Part shown: positions 25,438 to 35,710 of the stretch, in pieces
Layout of the letters: every line of letters begins with the position of its first letter
How positions within the stretch are numbered: position 1 is the first letter of the stretch
Assembly (NCBI RefSeq): GCF_001314995.1
Contig: NZ_CP012938.1
Location: forward strand, 806,001-870,000
Reading direction: 5' to 3'
DNA length: 64,000 nucleotides
DNA from: Bacteroides ovatus
GTDB lineage: Bacteria > Bacteroidota > Bacteroidia > Bacteroidales > Bacteroidaceae
Program-made: the position numbers and the translations under genes
The notes under the pieces: generated by a model
Databases searched by the model: none
Told to the model about the DNA's origin: nothing
What the model saw: the letters and a program-made list of their open reading frames with translations, nothing else

Positions 25438-25606
25438 GGGAAATTTTTTAAAGTTTGTAATAAAAAAGTATGTATATACAGCCCTTTGGACTGTGAATTC
25501 CGTTTGGTTTATTGAGAATATTCCCATGGTTATCGGGACGGAATTCTTCTTTTTATAATAAATTGATATACAGTGTATTATAGATACTGTTTTTTGGTTT
25601 AAAACC

Positions 25607-25677
25607 AAGGAACCGTTCCTTTTAAAGGAACGCCCTGTTTCTCACCGAGGAACGCCTTGTTCCTTTTAAAGAAACGG
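25607..25677. repeat. Tandem palindromic GTTCCTTTTAAAG repeats
   Basis: Two copies of a near-palindrome, GTTCCTTTTAAAGgAAC at 25615-25631 and GTTCCTTTTAAAGaAAC at 25659-25675, lie 44 bases apart, each next to GGAAC words. Another near-palindrome, TTGGTTTaAAACCAA, precedes them at 25595-25608. They fill part of the 620-base gap between the hypothetical gene and the fimbrial operon. Function unknown. Confidence 0.6.
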
Positions 25678-25993
25678 ATGACTCCTTAAAATCCGGGAAC
25701 AAAACTAGTTGTAATATTCCGATATTTCAAGATGGATGATTGAAGCATTAAACAATACGTGTAAATATAAATAATCATTTTTATACATCGTTTATTTTAC
25801 GCGTGTATAAACAACCGGTATGTCATGAAAGTTAATTGAATAGAATGGATAATAATTTAACAATGTTTACCGGATAAACCTTTTTTGAGAGTGTTAAAAC
25901 TCGCTTCTTAGATGATTATGTGGCTATTTTGAGTGAAATTTCGGAATCTGTGTGCAATTTCAGAACGTTTTATTTTAATATATATTTCTTTTG

Positions 25994-26001
25994 TAAATTT
26001 G
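25994..26001 (+). promoter_or_regulatory. -7 box of the fimbrial operon
   Basis: TAAATTTG matches TAnnTTTG, 56 bases before the ATG at 26058. The rest of 25678-26057 is A+T-rich and holds no gene I can support. No invertible inverted repeats flank this promoter. Confidence 0.55.
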
Positions 26002-26057
26002 CAGCATATAATATTTAAATAAACATAAGCGAATAAGCAATAAATATACGCATTTTA

Positions 26058-26645
26058 ATGAAGATACATGACATAGCAATTCTTTTTTTTATATTTTGGG
26101 GAAGCATTTCACAATGTGCGGCTCAAAAGATAGCGGTAAAAACAAACCTACTCTACGGTACATACGCCAGTTCACCTAATCTGGAAACCGAATTCGGGAT
26201 TTCACCGCGAGGTACAGTAGATCTGGGTGCTGGCTTCAACTGGTTTACATCCGTTCATTCATCCTCAAACAAGAAACTGGTGCATTGGCTTGGCTCGGTA
26301 GAATATCGTTATTGGACGTGTGAAAGATTCAGCGGACATTTTTGGGGAATACATATACTAGGCGGACAGTACAACATAGCCGGTCATCATTTGCCGCTTC
26401 TATTTGGAGATGATTCCGGTCACTATCGCTATGAAGGATGGGGAATAGGCGGAGGCATTTCGTACGGCTACCATTTTCTTTTAGGCAATCGTTGGAGTCT
26501 CGAAGCAAATATAGGTATAGGGTATGTCAGACTACATTATGACAAGTTCCGATGCGAGACTTGTGGTGAAAAGACCGGAACAGAAAATCGCAACTATTTC
26601 GGACCTACTAAAGCAGCAGTTTCACTTATATTTCTTATAAAATAA
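26058..26645 (+). CDS. DUF3575 outer-membrane beta-barrel protein
   Basis: A 195-residue exported protein with a signal peptide ending near SQCAAQ. The motif KIAVKTNLLYGTYASSPNLETEF is the hallmark start of DUF3575, a small outer-membrane barrel family. Alternating hydrophobic strands and aromatic-rich turns continue to the C-terminal strand (FGPTKAAVSLIFLIK). DUF3575 genes commonly open Bacteroidales Mfa-type fimbrial operons, and here the next gene (7 bases on) encodes the DUF3868 partner. A role in surface assembly or peptidoglycan tethering of fimbriae is inferred, not shown. Confidence 0.85.
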   Translation: MKIHDIAILFFIFWGSISQCAAQKIAVKTNLLYGTYASSPNLETEFGISPRGTVDLGAGFNWFTSVHSSSNKKLVHWLGSVEYRYWTCERFSGHFWGIHILGGQYNIAGHHLPLLFGDDSGHYRYEGWGIGGGISYGYHFLLGNRWSLEANIGIGYVRLHYDKFRCETCGEKTGTENRNYFGPTKAAVSLIFLIK

Positions 26646-26652
26646 CAAAAAC

Positions 26653-28194
26653 ATGATAAATCTAAAATCTATCCTATGGCTGTTGCCTCTGTCACTGCTC
26701 GTTTCTCCATTACTATATGGAGAAAACCTGCCGGACAAATGGTATAAAGGAACGATACAAGCAACAGCCATCGAATTGCAACAAGTGGGGGATTCCCTAC
26801 ATATTCAAGTGCTTTATGACCTTGATAAAATAAAAGTCAGTTCCAATCATTCGATAGAACTGATACCGGTATTGATTGCTGCAAACCACCAACTGGAGTT
26901 ACCGGAGATTTCTGTCAAAGGGCATAGTAATTTCCAAAACCTGAAACGTAAACTGGCTTTAATGAATACACAGGAACGTGATTTTTACCAGTCGGAAGCT
27001 CCGTACTATGTTGTGAAAGGATATGGAATAACCGAAGAAAAACAAATTCGATATTCCTTGGTCATTCCATTCGAATCGTGGATGAAAGATGCACGTTTGG
27101 ATATAAAAAAGGAAGTAATGGGCTGTTGCAAACCGGGCAAGTTATTATCGACGTTTCCGCTTTTCGGTACCGTCACTTTGGAGCAACCGCCTGTTCCATA
27201 TCACATCGTCCCGCATATCAGTTATGTCCGCCCCCAAGTTGAACCTGTAAAAAAACGTGAGATGTCATGTGAAGCGTTCCTGGATTTTGTTGTATCAAAG
27301 ACCATCATAAGACCGGATTACATGAACAACCCGGTCGAACTGGAAAAAATATCCTCTATGCTTGCCGAAGTGAGAAATGATACAACTATTACCATTCGTG
27401 GAATATCAGTCATTGGTTATGCTTCACCGGAGGGTTCTGTCCTTTTTAACAAACAGCTTTCCGAAGGACGTGCAAAGGCACTTGTTAATTACCTTCTCCC
27501 TCGTTTCCCTTTCTCTAAAGAATTATACAAGGTGGAATATGGTGGCGAAAACTGGGAAGGACTACGTAAAATGGTTGCAGAGTCTGACATGGCAGAAAAG
27601 GATGGAATTCTTCATATTATAGATCACATACCAGTTGAAATAAACTACCGAACGAATACCAGTCGCAAGAAATCGTTGATGCTATATAAACAGGGCAATC
27701 CTTATCGGTTTATGTTGCGTGAGTATTACCCACATCTGCGTAAAGCGATCTGTAAAATAGAGTACGATGTTCAGAATTTTAATATAGAACAGGCAAAAGT
27801 GCTGATTCATAGTCGGCCACAAAATTTGAGCCTGAATGAAATTTATTTGGTCGCTCTCACTTACAAAAACGGATCGCCGGAGTTTATAGAATTGTTTGAA
27901 AAAGCTGTCAGTCTCTTTCCTGATGATAAGATTGCCAACCTGAATGCTGCCTCGGCTGCACTTTCGCGAGAAGACATTGCATTAGCAGAAAAATATCTTA
28001 AGAAAGCAGAGATTTCTGCACCGGAATATGAAAATGCCGTAGGAGTGTTGTACCTGTTGAAAAGCGACTATAAACAGGCAAAGCTACATCTAATCAAAGC
28101 TGCCGAATCCGGATTGGAACAAGCATATTTCAATCTGGAGGAATTGAATAAAAAGGAAGAAGATATTCGATCAATGACTAAACTAGATTATTGA
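26653..28194 (+). CDS. DUF3868 / OmpA-like protein with TPR-like tail
   Basis: A 513-residue exported protein with signal peptide to about residue 23 (YGENLP). The N-terminal half matches DUF3868 (IQATAIELQQVGDSLHIQ). A central region with TITIRGISVIGYASPEGS and NKQLSEGRAKALVNYL is OmpA-like (peptidoglycan-binding). The C-terminal 130 residues are TPR-like helical repeats (NLNAASAALSREDIALAEKYLKKAE). It sits between DUF3575 and the major fimbrilin, the usual order in Mfa-like operons; anchoring of fimbriae or the barrel protein to the wall is the likely role. Confidence 0.85.
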   Translation: MINLKSILWLLPLSLLVSPLLYGENLPDKWYKGTIQATAIELQQVGDSLHIQVLYDLDKIKVSSNHSIELIPVLIAANHQLELPEISVKGHSNFQNLKRKLALMNTQERDFYQSEAPYYVVKGYGITEEKQIRYSLVIPFESWMKDARLDIKKEVMGCCKPGKLLSTFPLFGTVTLEQPPVPYHIVPHISYVRPQVEPVKKREMSCEAFLDFVVSKTIIRPDYMNNPVELEKISSMLAEVRNDTTITIRGISVIGYASPEGSVLFNKQLSEGRAKALVNYLLPRFPFSKELYKVEYGGENWEGLRKMVAESDMAEKDGILHIIDHIPVEINYRTNTSRKKSLMLYKQGNPYRFMLREYYPHLRKAICKIEYDVQNFNIEQAKVLIHSRPQNLSLNEIYLVALTYKNGSPEFIELFEKAVSLFPDDKIANLNAASAALSREDIALAEKYLKKAEISAPEYENAVGVLYLLKSDYKQAKLHLIKAAESGLEQAYFNLEELNKKEEDIRSMTKLDY

Positions 28195-28249
28195 TTTTTT
28201 ATTTATTATAATTATCATTTTATTTACAACATTTTAAAATTTAACAAAG

Positions 28250-29854
28250 ATGAAAACAAAAAGTTTTCTATTATCTACATTGGTGACTTTTATGTTTGCC
28301 GGCTGTAGTAGTGATGATGCTCGGGAAGGGAATATTCCGAGCGGTGAACTGAATGGAAAGGCGTATCTGTCGCTTTCCCTGCAAAGTCACACATCCACTA
28401 CAAGAGCAGAGAATGTAGTAGAAAAACCGGGAAGTTCAGGGGAAAGTAAAGCAGGGACAGTCAGAGTTTTATTATTTGACGAGGAAGATGTGTGCCTTGA
28501 TGTGGTTAACTTTGACGATCTTACTGTTGGGAATAGCGGAGGAGAATCCGGTGGAACAGGGACCCCGGAAGCTGTAGCTAGCGATGCAAAATTAGTACCG
28601 GAGAAGACCAAAAAAGTATTTGTAGTTATCAATCCTTACACCGACGGGAATAAAGGGTGGAATTTAACTGCGGATGCTGTAAAAGGTAAACCTTGGTCTG
28701 CAATAAACACCGCTATTGAGACGATTATTGCCAATGTCACTACCACTAATCAATTCATGATGGTGAGCGCTGGTAAAAATACTGGGATAGAAGGAGCATT
28801 AACGAATGTAACAGTGCATAAGCCAAGTGGATATACCAATGAAGCCATAAATCAGGCAAAAACAGATGCCAAAAACAATCCTGCTGAAATTAGTGTAGAT
28901 CGATTGAGTGCAAAAGTAGAAGTTGCGGTTAAAGACCCTTTCAGTACAAAACCTGATGGTGCCAAATTTACTTTCGATGGTTGGGAATTGAGTGTTACCA
29001 ACAAGAATGTGAAACTGTATAGTGAACTTATCACTTATGACAATGCTACGAATGGAGCGGTTTATCGTCGAGATAATAACTATTTGCTTAGCGAACAGCC
29101 CGTTATTAATACTGGAAATAAAAAAACAGACGAAGCCAATCTGATGGCTGCTTTCGATTATCTGAAAAATATAGATAATGAAAGTGACGATATACCTGCT
29201 GTTGTACAAACAAATGGATCAAGTCTGTATTGTCTGGAAAATACAATGGAAGCTAAGGCACAGCAATTAGGATTCACCACCAAAGTCGTGGTAAAGGCTA
29301 CGTATACTCCTAGTGGTTTGAACGAAAATAGTAGTTATTTCTCTTGGAAAGGAAACTATTATACATTAGACGCACTTAAAGAGGAATATACGAAGCATAG
29401 TGATGGTAGCGGGTTGAAAGTAGATTTGCCTATATTCTTAAAGAAAGCAAAGCTCGTGGCTGAAAGTGTCACTGAACAAAGTGCCATTAATGCCGCCGTA
29501 GCTGCTCTTACCGTAGACAAATTTACTGCGAAAACCGGTATCATCGGACGCTTCTGTGCCGTACGTTATTATCATGAATCTGTATGCTATTACGATGTCC
29601 TGATTCGTCATGATCAAAATGTAACAACCAAAATGGCTTTAGGTAGATACGGTGTGGTACGTAACAACTGGTATCACCTGGAACTTCAGAGTGTGAGCGG
29701 TCCCGGAACACCGTGGATTCCCGACCCGTCTGATCCTGATCCTACTAATCCTACACCTCCGGGTACCGATGATGATGAAGCAGACGCATACATTTCTGTA
29801 AAAATCACTATCAATCCATGGACTTACTGGACACAAGGTGTTGATTTGCATTAA
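28250..29854 (+). CDS. Mfa1-type major fimbrilin
   Basis: A 534-residue lipoprotein precursor with lipobox FMFAGCSSDD. The family is exported as a lipoprotein and matured by an Arg-gingipain-like protease before donor-strand polymerisation; the arginine in STTRAEN (about residue 45) is a possible site. The front domain includes GTVRVLLFDEEDVCLDVVNF and DRLSAKVEVAV. The C-terminus ends ITINPWTYWTQGVDLH, the closing strand typical of Mfa1 relatives. The 55-base A+T-rich gap before it may give the gene its own expression level. A Pro/Asp-rich stretch (IPDPSDPDPTNPTPPGTDDD) lies just before the last strand. Confidence 0.85.
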   Translation: MKTKSFLLSTLVTFMFAGCSSDDAREGNIPSGELNGKAYLSLSLQSHTSTTRAENVVEKPGSSGESKAGTVRVLLFDEEDVCLDVVNFDDLTVGNSGGESGGTGTPEAVASDAKLVPEKTKKVFVVINPYTDGNKGWNLTADAVKGKPWSAINTAIETIIANVTTTNQFMMVSAGKNTGIEGALTNVTVHKPSGYTNEAINQAKTDAKNNPAEISVDRLSAKVEVAVKDPFSTKPDGAKFTFDGWELSVTNKNVKLYSELITYDNATNGAVYRRDNNYLLSEQPVINTGNKKTDEANLMAAFDYLKNIDNESDDIPAVVQTNGSSLYCLENTMEAKAQQLGFTTKVVVKATYTPSGLNENSSYFSWKGNYYTLDALKEEYTKHSDGSGLKVDLPIFLKKAKLVAESVTEQSAINAAVAALTVDKFTAKTGIIGRFCAVRYYHESVCYYDVLIRHDQNVTTKMALGRYGVVRNNWYHLELQSVSGPGTPWIPDPSDPDPTNPTPPGTDDDEADAYISVKITINPWTYWTQGVDLH

Positions 29855-29857
29855 TAG

Positions 29858-30826
29858 ATGAAAATCAAGAGACACATAAAGAAATACATAATAATCCTTG
29901 CCGCTTTTATGGCGGCAGGGATTACCGGTTGCGACGTCTTTCATGACGATCTCGACCAGTGTGACCTTTTTCTTGAATTCAGGTATGACTATAACATGGT
30001 AAATGAAGACTGGTTTGCCGATCAGGTGGAGGAAGTAAAAGTCTATGTGTTCGATGCAGAAGGGAAATATCTTCAGACATTCATCGAAAAAGGTAATCCG
30101 CTGAAAAATACGGACTATCGTATGCTGATCCCTTATCGACTGAAAGGCTGTACGGCTGTTGTATGGGCCGGAAAAACAGATGAGTTTTACCGGCTATCGT
30201 CAATGACTGCAGGTGATCCGATAGACAAACTATCCTTAAAATACGAACCCGATAATGACATGAGCAACAATCATCTTGATGCATTATGGCATAGCGGTCC
30301 CCTGCAAATGTTTTCTCCGGAGAACATAAGCAATACAGAAACTGTCAGCCTGATACGTAATACCAATGATATAACGATAGGCATTACACGAGGCAGCAAT
30401 CAGGTCGATCTTTCAAAATACAATATACAATTGATAGCGGCAAACAGTATTTATGACTATAAAAATAATTTTGGAGATGGAAACAAGAACATAATTTACC
30501 ACCCTTGTGCGGATGAGGAAGACAACAAACTATCTCTTCAGACCCGGCTCCACACGCTTAGATTCGTCAAAGATGTCGCTATGCCTTTTTCCATTACGGA
30601 GCAAACATCAGGAAAAGCGATAGACATTGGAGGAGAAACAACCATAAACCTTATTGACTACTTGCTGAAAAGTAAACCAGCAACGATGGGGGACCAGGAA
30701 TATCTCGACCGCAGATATCAGTGGGACATTAACATCCGCATCGGAGATAAGGAAGAGAACGGTTATGTAGCATTAAGTATCACTATTAACAACTGGACCT
30801 ACTGGTTCCAACCAACAGATATGTAA
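29858..30826 (+). CDS. FimB/Mfa2-type fimbrial anchor
   Basis: A 322-residue lipoprotein (lipobox AGITGCDVF) with the family motif DLDQCDLFLEFRYDYNM directly after the signal. In this family the protein anchors the fimbrial shaft in the outer membrane and limits its length. The last strand (LSITINNWTYWFQPTDM) parallels that of the fimbrilin gene before it. It begins 3 bases after the fimbrilin stop, so the two are translated together. Confidence 0.88.
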   Translation: MKIKRHIKKYIIILAAFMAAGITGCDVFHDDLDQCDLFLEFRYDYNMVNEDWFADQVEEVKVYVFDAEGKYLQTFIEKGNPLKNTDYRMLIPYRLKGCTAVVWAGKTDEFYRLSSMTAGDPIDKLSLKYEPDNDMSNNHLDALWHSGPLQMFSPENISNTETVSLIRNTNDITIGITRGSNQVDLSKYNIQLIAANSIYDYKNNFGDGNKNIIYHPCADEEDNKLSLQTRLHTLRFVKDVAMPFSITEQTSGKAIDIGGETTINLIDYLLKSKPATMGDQEYLDRRYQWDINIRIGDKEENGYVALSITINNWTYWFQPTDM

Positions 30827-30847
30827 GCCGTTTTTTGAAACGAAATT

Positions 30848-33337
30848 ATGGCACAATTAAGGATGAATATAACTATCAACATACAATTTTCGGCAAATGT
30901 CCTGCTTTTGACAATATTTGCTTTGTTTGCTTACTCTTGTACAAAGGAGAACGAAACAACAGGCGCACGTATTTACGAAGGAGAAAAGATACCAATGAGT
31001 ATTAAAATGGGGGCACGCAATACTACTGCTGACGATGATGAAGTCATAAAATCCGTACGCGCAATTGTCTTTAACGACAAAAACGAATTGGTATACAACG
31101 ATGTTTCTGATGCTTCCATAAACGTAGATAACATATATATCGCTCCCATAAGAGCGGCACGGGGATATAACAACATTTACATCATCTGTAACGAAACACC
31201 GGAGCTTACGGAAAAGCTCGCCGCCATTACATTGGAAAATGAAATAGAAAAAGTGACATTCTCTGCTATAGGTATTGTTGCTCCGCCACCTATGTATGGA
31301 AATGTGTCACGTGCCTATGTGGAGTCTCGTAGCGACGGAACAAATGCCACAGTTACCATCAATAATGTTACGACAACGGAACTGCCGATTGAGGTAAACC
31401 GTATGGTGTCCCGCATCAGCTTTACGGCAATTAAAAATATCACCAATGAGGATGAAGATTTTAAAGTAACCAAACTGAATGTAAAAGTGTGTCGTATGCC
31501 GGTCGCCACTACTATAGGAGAGGGGCAGGCATATACAGAAAATGTATGGTCGGATGATCTTACTATATCAGGAACAGGTGAACTCGATAATAACGGTACG
31601 TATACGATAAATGGAAATAACTACACCATTCCTGATAACATAGATTTCATAACGATTCCTATTACTTATATTCCCGAACATCTATTGTCCGAACCTCAAA
31701 ATGCTTCACAAGCAACCTATCTTAAAATTGATGCACAATGCGTTCTTAAAAACGGCAGTACACAGGTACTGAACTGCATCTATCTGCTGAATATCGGTCA
31801 AGAGCCTCCTAAAAATCATAACCTGACACGAAACAACCATTATCGGATATACGCCACCATTACCGGCATGGGAGCAATGGGACTTTATGCGGAAATAGTG
31901 GCAATGGAGGAACATGACATCACTATCAACTGGAAACCTATTGACGGACTGGTTATTGTAAGTGACAAGGCTGCAGACTATGACGCCGTAGCCGATACGT
32001 CCAGAAATGTGAATATATGGAATGACTTTAGTGTTTATTCAGGGATACTGAAAGCATATCATTCAGGAACAGGATACAAGGATATCCTATTTAAATACGG
32101 CAGCCTGATAGCCATAAGTTCACCGGATGCAAATACGGAATTCACCCCACCTACCAATGCCACTATATTGAATGATGTACTTTGGTATCCGGGCTCGTAC
32201 GCTCCTTTAAATATTACGGAATGGGCGGATATTCCTTATCTGGAAACGGATAAAATACCCACAGATAATACAATTGTCCAAGTGGCAGCGGGAAAGGGAG
32301 ACCCTTGCAAACTTGCCGGACTGTCCGAATCTCAAATCAAGACTTTGGGGATTGTGGATAATAAGCAGTGGCGCATGGCTACTCCGGCTGAAAATCTAAT
32401 ATTGAAAACGGCAGCAGAAAATGAAAGTAATTCACAGGGTTATCCTTCATTCCATTGGCTATTTTCTCCACATAACAGATATAGGGATACGAACGGTATA
32501 TCGCAAGGAGACCGTTCCAATGGATGGTATTGGGATAACAATGCTACCGTATTCCATTTTTCCGGAGAAGAACCGCAAAATGCAGAAATTCAAGAAAATA
32601 TGGACAGGCAAAACGCGTATATGATCCGTTGTGTGCGCAATGAGATGATAAAAAGCCAACTGGAAGTAGGTATCATCAGCAGTCCTACTTATCAGGGAAC
32701 TGAAACGAGCGGAAATGCTTATTTTGGTATTATCTCGAATATTCCTTACTGGACAGCAACACTTGTCACAGAAGGAGCATATGTGGGTTCAACAACCGAA
32801 TTTGACGATTTCTCATTTGTAGCCGGAGAAACAATACATACCACCCATGGCGGTAACACTCAAAACATACCGATATACGTCAAACGTAAAGAAAGTACCT
32901 CACCGCGTTCATTCAGAGTGAAAGTGGAGGGGATCGGTTTGGAAGGAAAAACAGTAAATAAAATACTCACAGTTTCACAAAGCGGATATGATTTACGTGC
33001 AAAAACGGGATTAAGCAGCATGGGTAATATACCGCAAGAAGGAGGATCTTATACTACGACTATTAACCTCACCCCTACGGACGTAACAATCTCTTCCGGA
33101 AAACTGTATTTACAAATCACTTATGGAGGTGTCATAAGGTGCAAAAGTACTGAAGTACATACTGAACCGAATAAATATAGTTATGATGTTACTATAACAA
33201 TTCCGGAAAACAATAGTCCAAGTATCGTTGAGCTTATAGGAAATATATATTTAGAGTATGAAAACAACTTGACAGTTCCTCTTGGCAGTCCGACAATTAA
33301 GCAGAACGGAACAATATCCTCCAACAATGAGAATTGA
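30848..33337 (+). CDS. Fimbrial accessory or tip protein with lectin-like and BACON-like domains
   Basis: An 829-residue lipoprotein (lipobox ALFAYSCTKE). An Mfa/FimA-like front (SVRAIVFNDKNELVYND; PIEVNRMVSRISFTAIKN) is followed by a FISUMP/C-type-lectin-like domain (about 480-600; KQWRMATPAENLIL ... MIRCVRNE), a BACON-like Ig domain (about 605-710; FGIISNIPYWTATLV ... ILTVSQSG) and a last beta domain. The layout is that of tip or minor subunits that may bind a glycan or protein; the ligand is unknown. ATG codons at 30848 and 30863 are both usable. It ends 9 bases before the next gene. Confidence 0.78.
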   Translation: MAQLRMNITINIQFSANVLLLTIFALFAYSCTKENETTGARIYEGEKIPMSIKMGARNTTADDDEVIKSVRAIVFNDKNELVYNDVSDASINVDNIYIAPIRAARGYNNIYIICNETPELTEKLAAITLENEIEKVTFSAIGIVAPPPMYGNVSRAYVESRSDGTNATVTINNVTTTELPIEVNRMVSRISFTAIKNITNEDEDFKVTKLNVKVCRMPVATTIGEGQAYTENVWSDDLTISGTGELDNNGTYTINGNNYTIPDNIDFITIPITYIPEHLLSEPQNASQATYLKIDAQCVLKNGSTQVLNCIYLLNIGQEPPKNHNLTRNNHYRIYATITGMGAMGLYAEIVAMEEHDITINWKPIDGLVIVSDKAADYDAVADTSRNVNIWNDFSVYSGILKAYHSGTGYKDILFKYGSLIAISSPDANTEFTPPTNATILNDVLWYPGSYAPLNITEWADIPYLETDKIPTDNTIVQVAAGKGDPCKLAGLSESQIKTLGIVDNKQWRMATPAENLILKTAAENESNSQGYPSFHWLFSPHNRYRDTNGISQGDRSNGWYWDNNATVFHFSGEEPQNAEIQENMDRQNAYMIRCVRNEMIKSQLEVGIISSPTYQGTETSGNAYFGIISNIPYWTATLVTEGAYVGSTTEFDDFSFVAGETIHTTHGGNTQNIPIYVKRKESTSPRSFRVKVEGIGLEGKTVNKILTVSQSGYDLRAKTGLSSMGNIPQEGGSYTTTINLTPTDVTISSGKLYLQITYGGVIRCKSTEVHTEPNKYSYDVTITIPENNSPSIVELIGNIYLEYENNLTVPLGSPTIKQNGTISSNNEN

Positions 33338-33346
33338 GGTGAAAGT

Positions 33347-35677
33347 ATGATGATAAATAGACACAATATGACAATAAAAATAAAATATAATGTGTATTTC
33401 CGGACAGCTTGCATTGCTTTGTTTTCACTGATATTCACAAGCTGTACAAAAGATAAACTGGAAGAATTCGATCCAGGAAATGCTACCGGCAAAATGGTGA
33501 TGGTCAGCCTGAATGTCAGCCTTCCTCCTGCTGTAGAGCCAACGTCTGTGAGCGGGTATGCAGTTACCAAGCCATTTTTTAGAAACAGAACCAATGCTGA
33601 TTCGCCGTTTACGGTGATTTTGGGAGAGGGGCAAAAGGAATATGCAATAAACTCCAATACCCGGGTATCCGATGGTACAACCTCGTTATATAATCTTTGG
33701 CTTTTCCAGTTTCATGAGAATGGTTCGATTAACGGAAAACCCCACAAACTTAGTGATGTAAAGACAGCTATTAATGACATGGTAACTATAGATGTTCCCT
33801 TAGTTGTGGCAGATAATCAGACTTTATACCTGCTTGTACTGGGACCTAAACTTGATTATGATATGAGTGAAGTGGGAACACTTGATGATCTTAAGAAATG
33901 GAATTTCAAATATCTGACTAATGTAGAAGGACATACCCAATCGCTTATCACAGCTGATAATGAGGTGCCATTTGCCGGAGAAGTGTCAGGAGTCACTGTC
34001 GTAAACGTTGATGATGGTAAACGTGGCCTGGTGGAATACAACAAGCCCGTTGGTTTTGTAGGAGGTATTGAAGTCAGGAGGTTGATGGCACGCATTACAT
34101 TACGCTATAAATTTGAAGTGGAGAATTACCAATTACAAGGACTGAAATTATTGAATGTCAACAATACGATTCGACTTTCCAACCCTTCAAAAAATACCGC
34201 AGAGGACACTTATGCCACGCTTGAAACTGTTGATTTTGAGGGACCCGATTCCAATGATTTCTATTCGGCAACCTGGTATGTTGCACAGAATTGTCAAGGG
34301 ACGATAGAAAAAATTCTTAGTGAAAATCAACGCTACTATAAAATTGTTGATAAAACCCCTGCTGGGGATGCACCGCCATTGGGTACGCAGATTGAGGCAT
34401 GGGCATACCCGACAACTGCATCTGCAACTGACGAATATGCAATTTACCAGATGTATGTTGGAAATAACAATACCAATAACTTTGACGTAGAACCCAACCA
34501 TTTTTATAACCTACGTACTACCATAAATACAGACCTTACTTCGGCAAAGAATGACGAACGGATCAGAATGTATACCGCCAGTCAGTATGTAGAGTTTCAT
34601 GCCAGCCAGAATATAAGCGTTGGTGGAGGAGCAAAATTTGATAATACTAAATACAACAAAGCGGGCGTAAGCTATGATCTTGATGCAGCCTATGATGTAC
34701 GTCCCATAGTTATACAGACTCAAGGAAGGAAAGTGGAAGTTGGGATATATACGGATAATCTCTGTATCACAAAAGTTTCTTCTAATAAGAGTTGGCTCTA
34801 TCTGTCTTCCTCATCTAATTATACAGATGCGTTCAACAATGTTGATGAGCCGCTGGCTACATCTGTCAAAGCAAATACCATACTTCCTACACAAGTGACG
34901 TTTTATCTTTACAATAATGAATATGTTTATGATGAAAACGGCAAATTGGTCAATCCCGGTGAAAATGATAAGGACGGAAAGCGTTCCCTATATATCAAAG
35001 TGACTACCACGACCGAAGGTGAAGGAGGAGGAGCAGTGCAAGCTTATCATATATTCAAGATGGATCAGCGACCGGCAGTATATGCCGGACGTTTCGGAGG
35101 AGAGAGAGATGCAGACGGAAACTATACGATGGGATTGGTACATGACAGATTGCCTGTGCGCGGCCCTAAATATTTAGAAAGTATAACAACTATGGGAACA
35201 ATACAATATGGTTATGATAAAGTTGAAACAGCTGCATATTCATACGGAACCAATAATATGGATTATGGGAAAGAGGCAACGAGAAATTTGTCTGAAAATA
35301 TTAGAAATCTTCCTTGGAACAACGAAAAAATAGCTGCCCCGCAAAAAGATGCATCTAGATATGTATTACTCTATCAATATCAATATCCGGCCAGCTCCTT
35401 TTCAGCGAGAGTTTGCTATGACAAAAACAGGGATGAAAATGGAGACGGACGAATTGATAAAGAGGAGATGAAATGGTATTTTCCGGCGTCTAATCAAATG
35501 ATTGGTATGTATATAGGCAGTTTTTTAAACAACGAAAGCTTTCCAGGTAGTGCCACAACAGAAGATGGAAATGACTATGTCAAAAGATGGTACCAAGGGG
35601 TAAATTCTAATCAAAAAATGCAAACCGGATCATCCAGATGTGTCAGAGATATAGATATCTCGCTCGATACTGATTAA
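33347..35677 (+). CDS. DUF4906-like fimbrial tip protein with Ca2+ loop
   Basis: A 776-residue lipoprotein (lipobox SLIFTSCTKD). The front half has Mfa/FimA-like strands (SLYNLWLFQFHENGS; GIEVRRLMARITLRYKFEVENYQLQGLKLLNV), which I associate with DUF4906 proteins. An EF-hand-like loop (DKNRDENGDGRIDKEE) lies near residue 700. The C-terminus ends GSSRCVRDIDIS, matching the RC(V/I)R signature shared with the proteins before and after it. It is probably a minor or tip fimbrilin. The domain name is from memory. Confidence 0.72.
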   Translation: MMINRHNMTIKIKYNVYFRTACIALFSLIFTSCTKDKLEEFDPGNATGKMVMVSLNVSLPPAVEPTSVSGYAVTKPFFRNRTNADSPFTVILGEGQKEYAINSNTRVSDGTTSLYNLWLFQFHENGSINGKPHKLSDVKTAINDMVTIDVPLVVADNQTLYLLVLGPKLDYDMSEVGTLDDLKKWNFKYLTNVEGHTQSLITADNEVPFAGEVSGVTVVNVDDGKRGLVEYNKPVGFVGGIEVRRLMARITLRYKFEVENYQLQGLKLLNVNNTIRLSNPSKNTAEDTYATLETVDFEGPDSNDFYSATWYVAQNCQGTIEKILSENQRYYKIVDKTPAGDAPPLGTQIEAWAYPTTASATDEYAIYQMYVGNNNTNNFDVEPNHFYNLRTTINTDLTSAKNDERIRMYTASQYVEFHASQNISVGGGAKFDNTKYNKAGVSYDLDAAYDVRPIVIQTQGRKVEVGIYTDNLCITKVSSNKSWLYLSSSSNYTDAFNNVDEPLATSVKANTILPTQVTFYLYNNEYVYDENGKLVNPGENDKDGKRSLYIKVTTTTEGEGGGAVQAYHIFKMDQRPAVYAGRFGGERDADGNYTMGLVHDRLPVRGPKYLESITTMGTIQYGYDKVETAAYSYGTNNMDYGKEATRNLSENIRNLPWNNEKIAAPQKDASRYVLLYQYQYPASSFSARVCYDKNRDENGDGRIDKEEMKWYFPASNQMIGMYIGSFLNNESFPGSATTEDGNDYVKRWYQGVNSNQKMQTGSSRCVRDIDISLDTD

Positions 35678-35710
35678 TGATGACATGAACTAAAATAAAT
35701 AAAGAACAAA

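Noticed and set aside
25438..25608. N-terminal extension of the hypothetical protein at 24913
   Set aside because: It lacks family features and starts in palindromic sequence; the ATG at 25437 opens the recognisable part.
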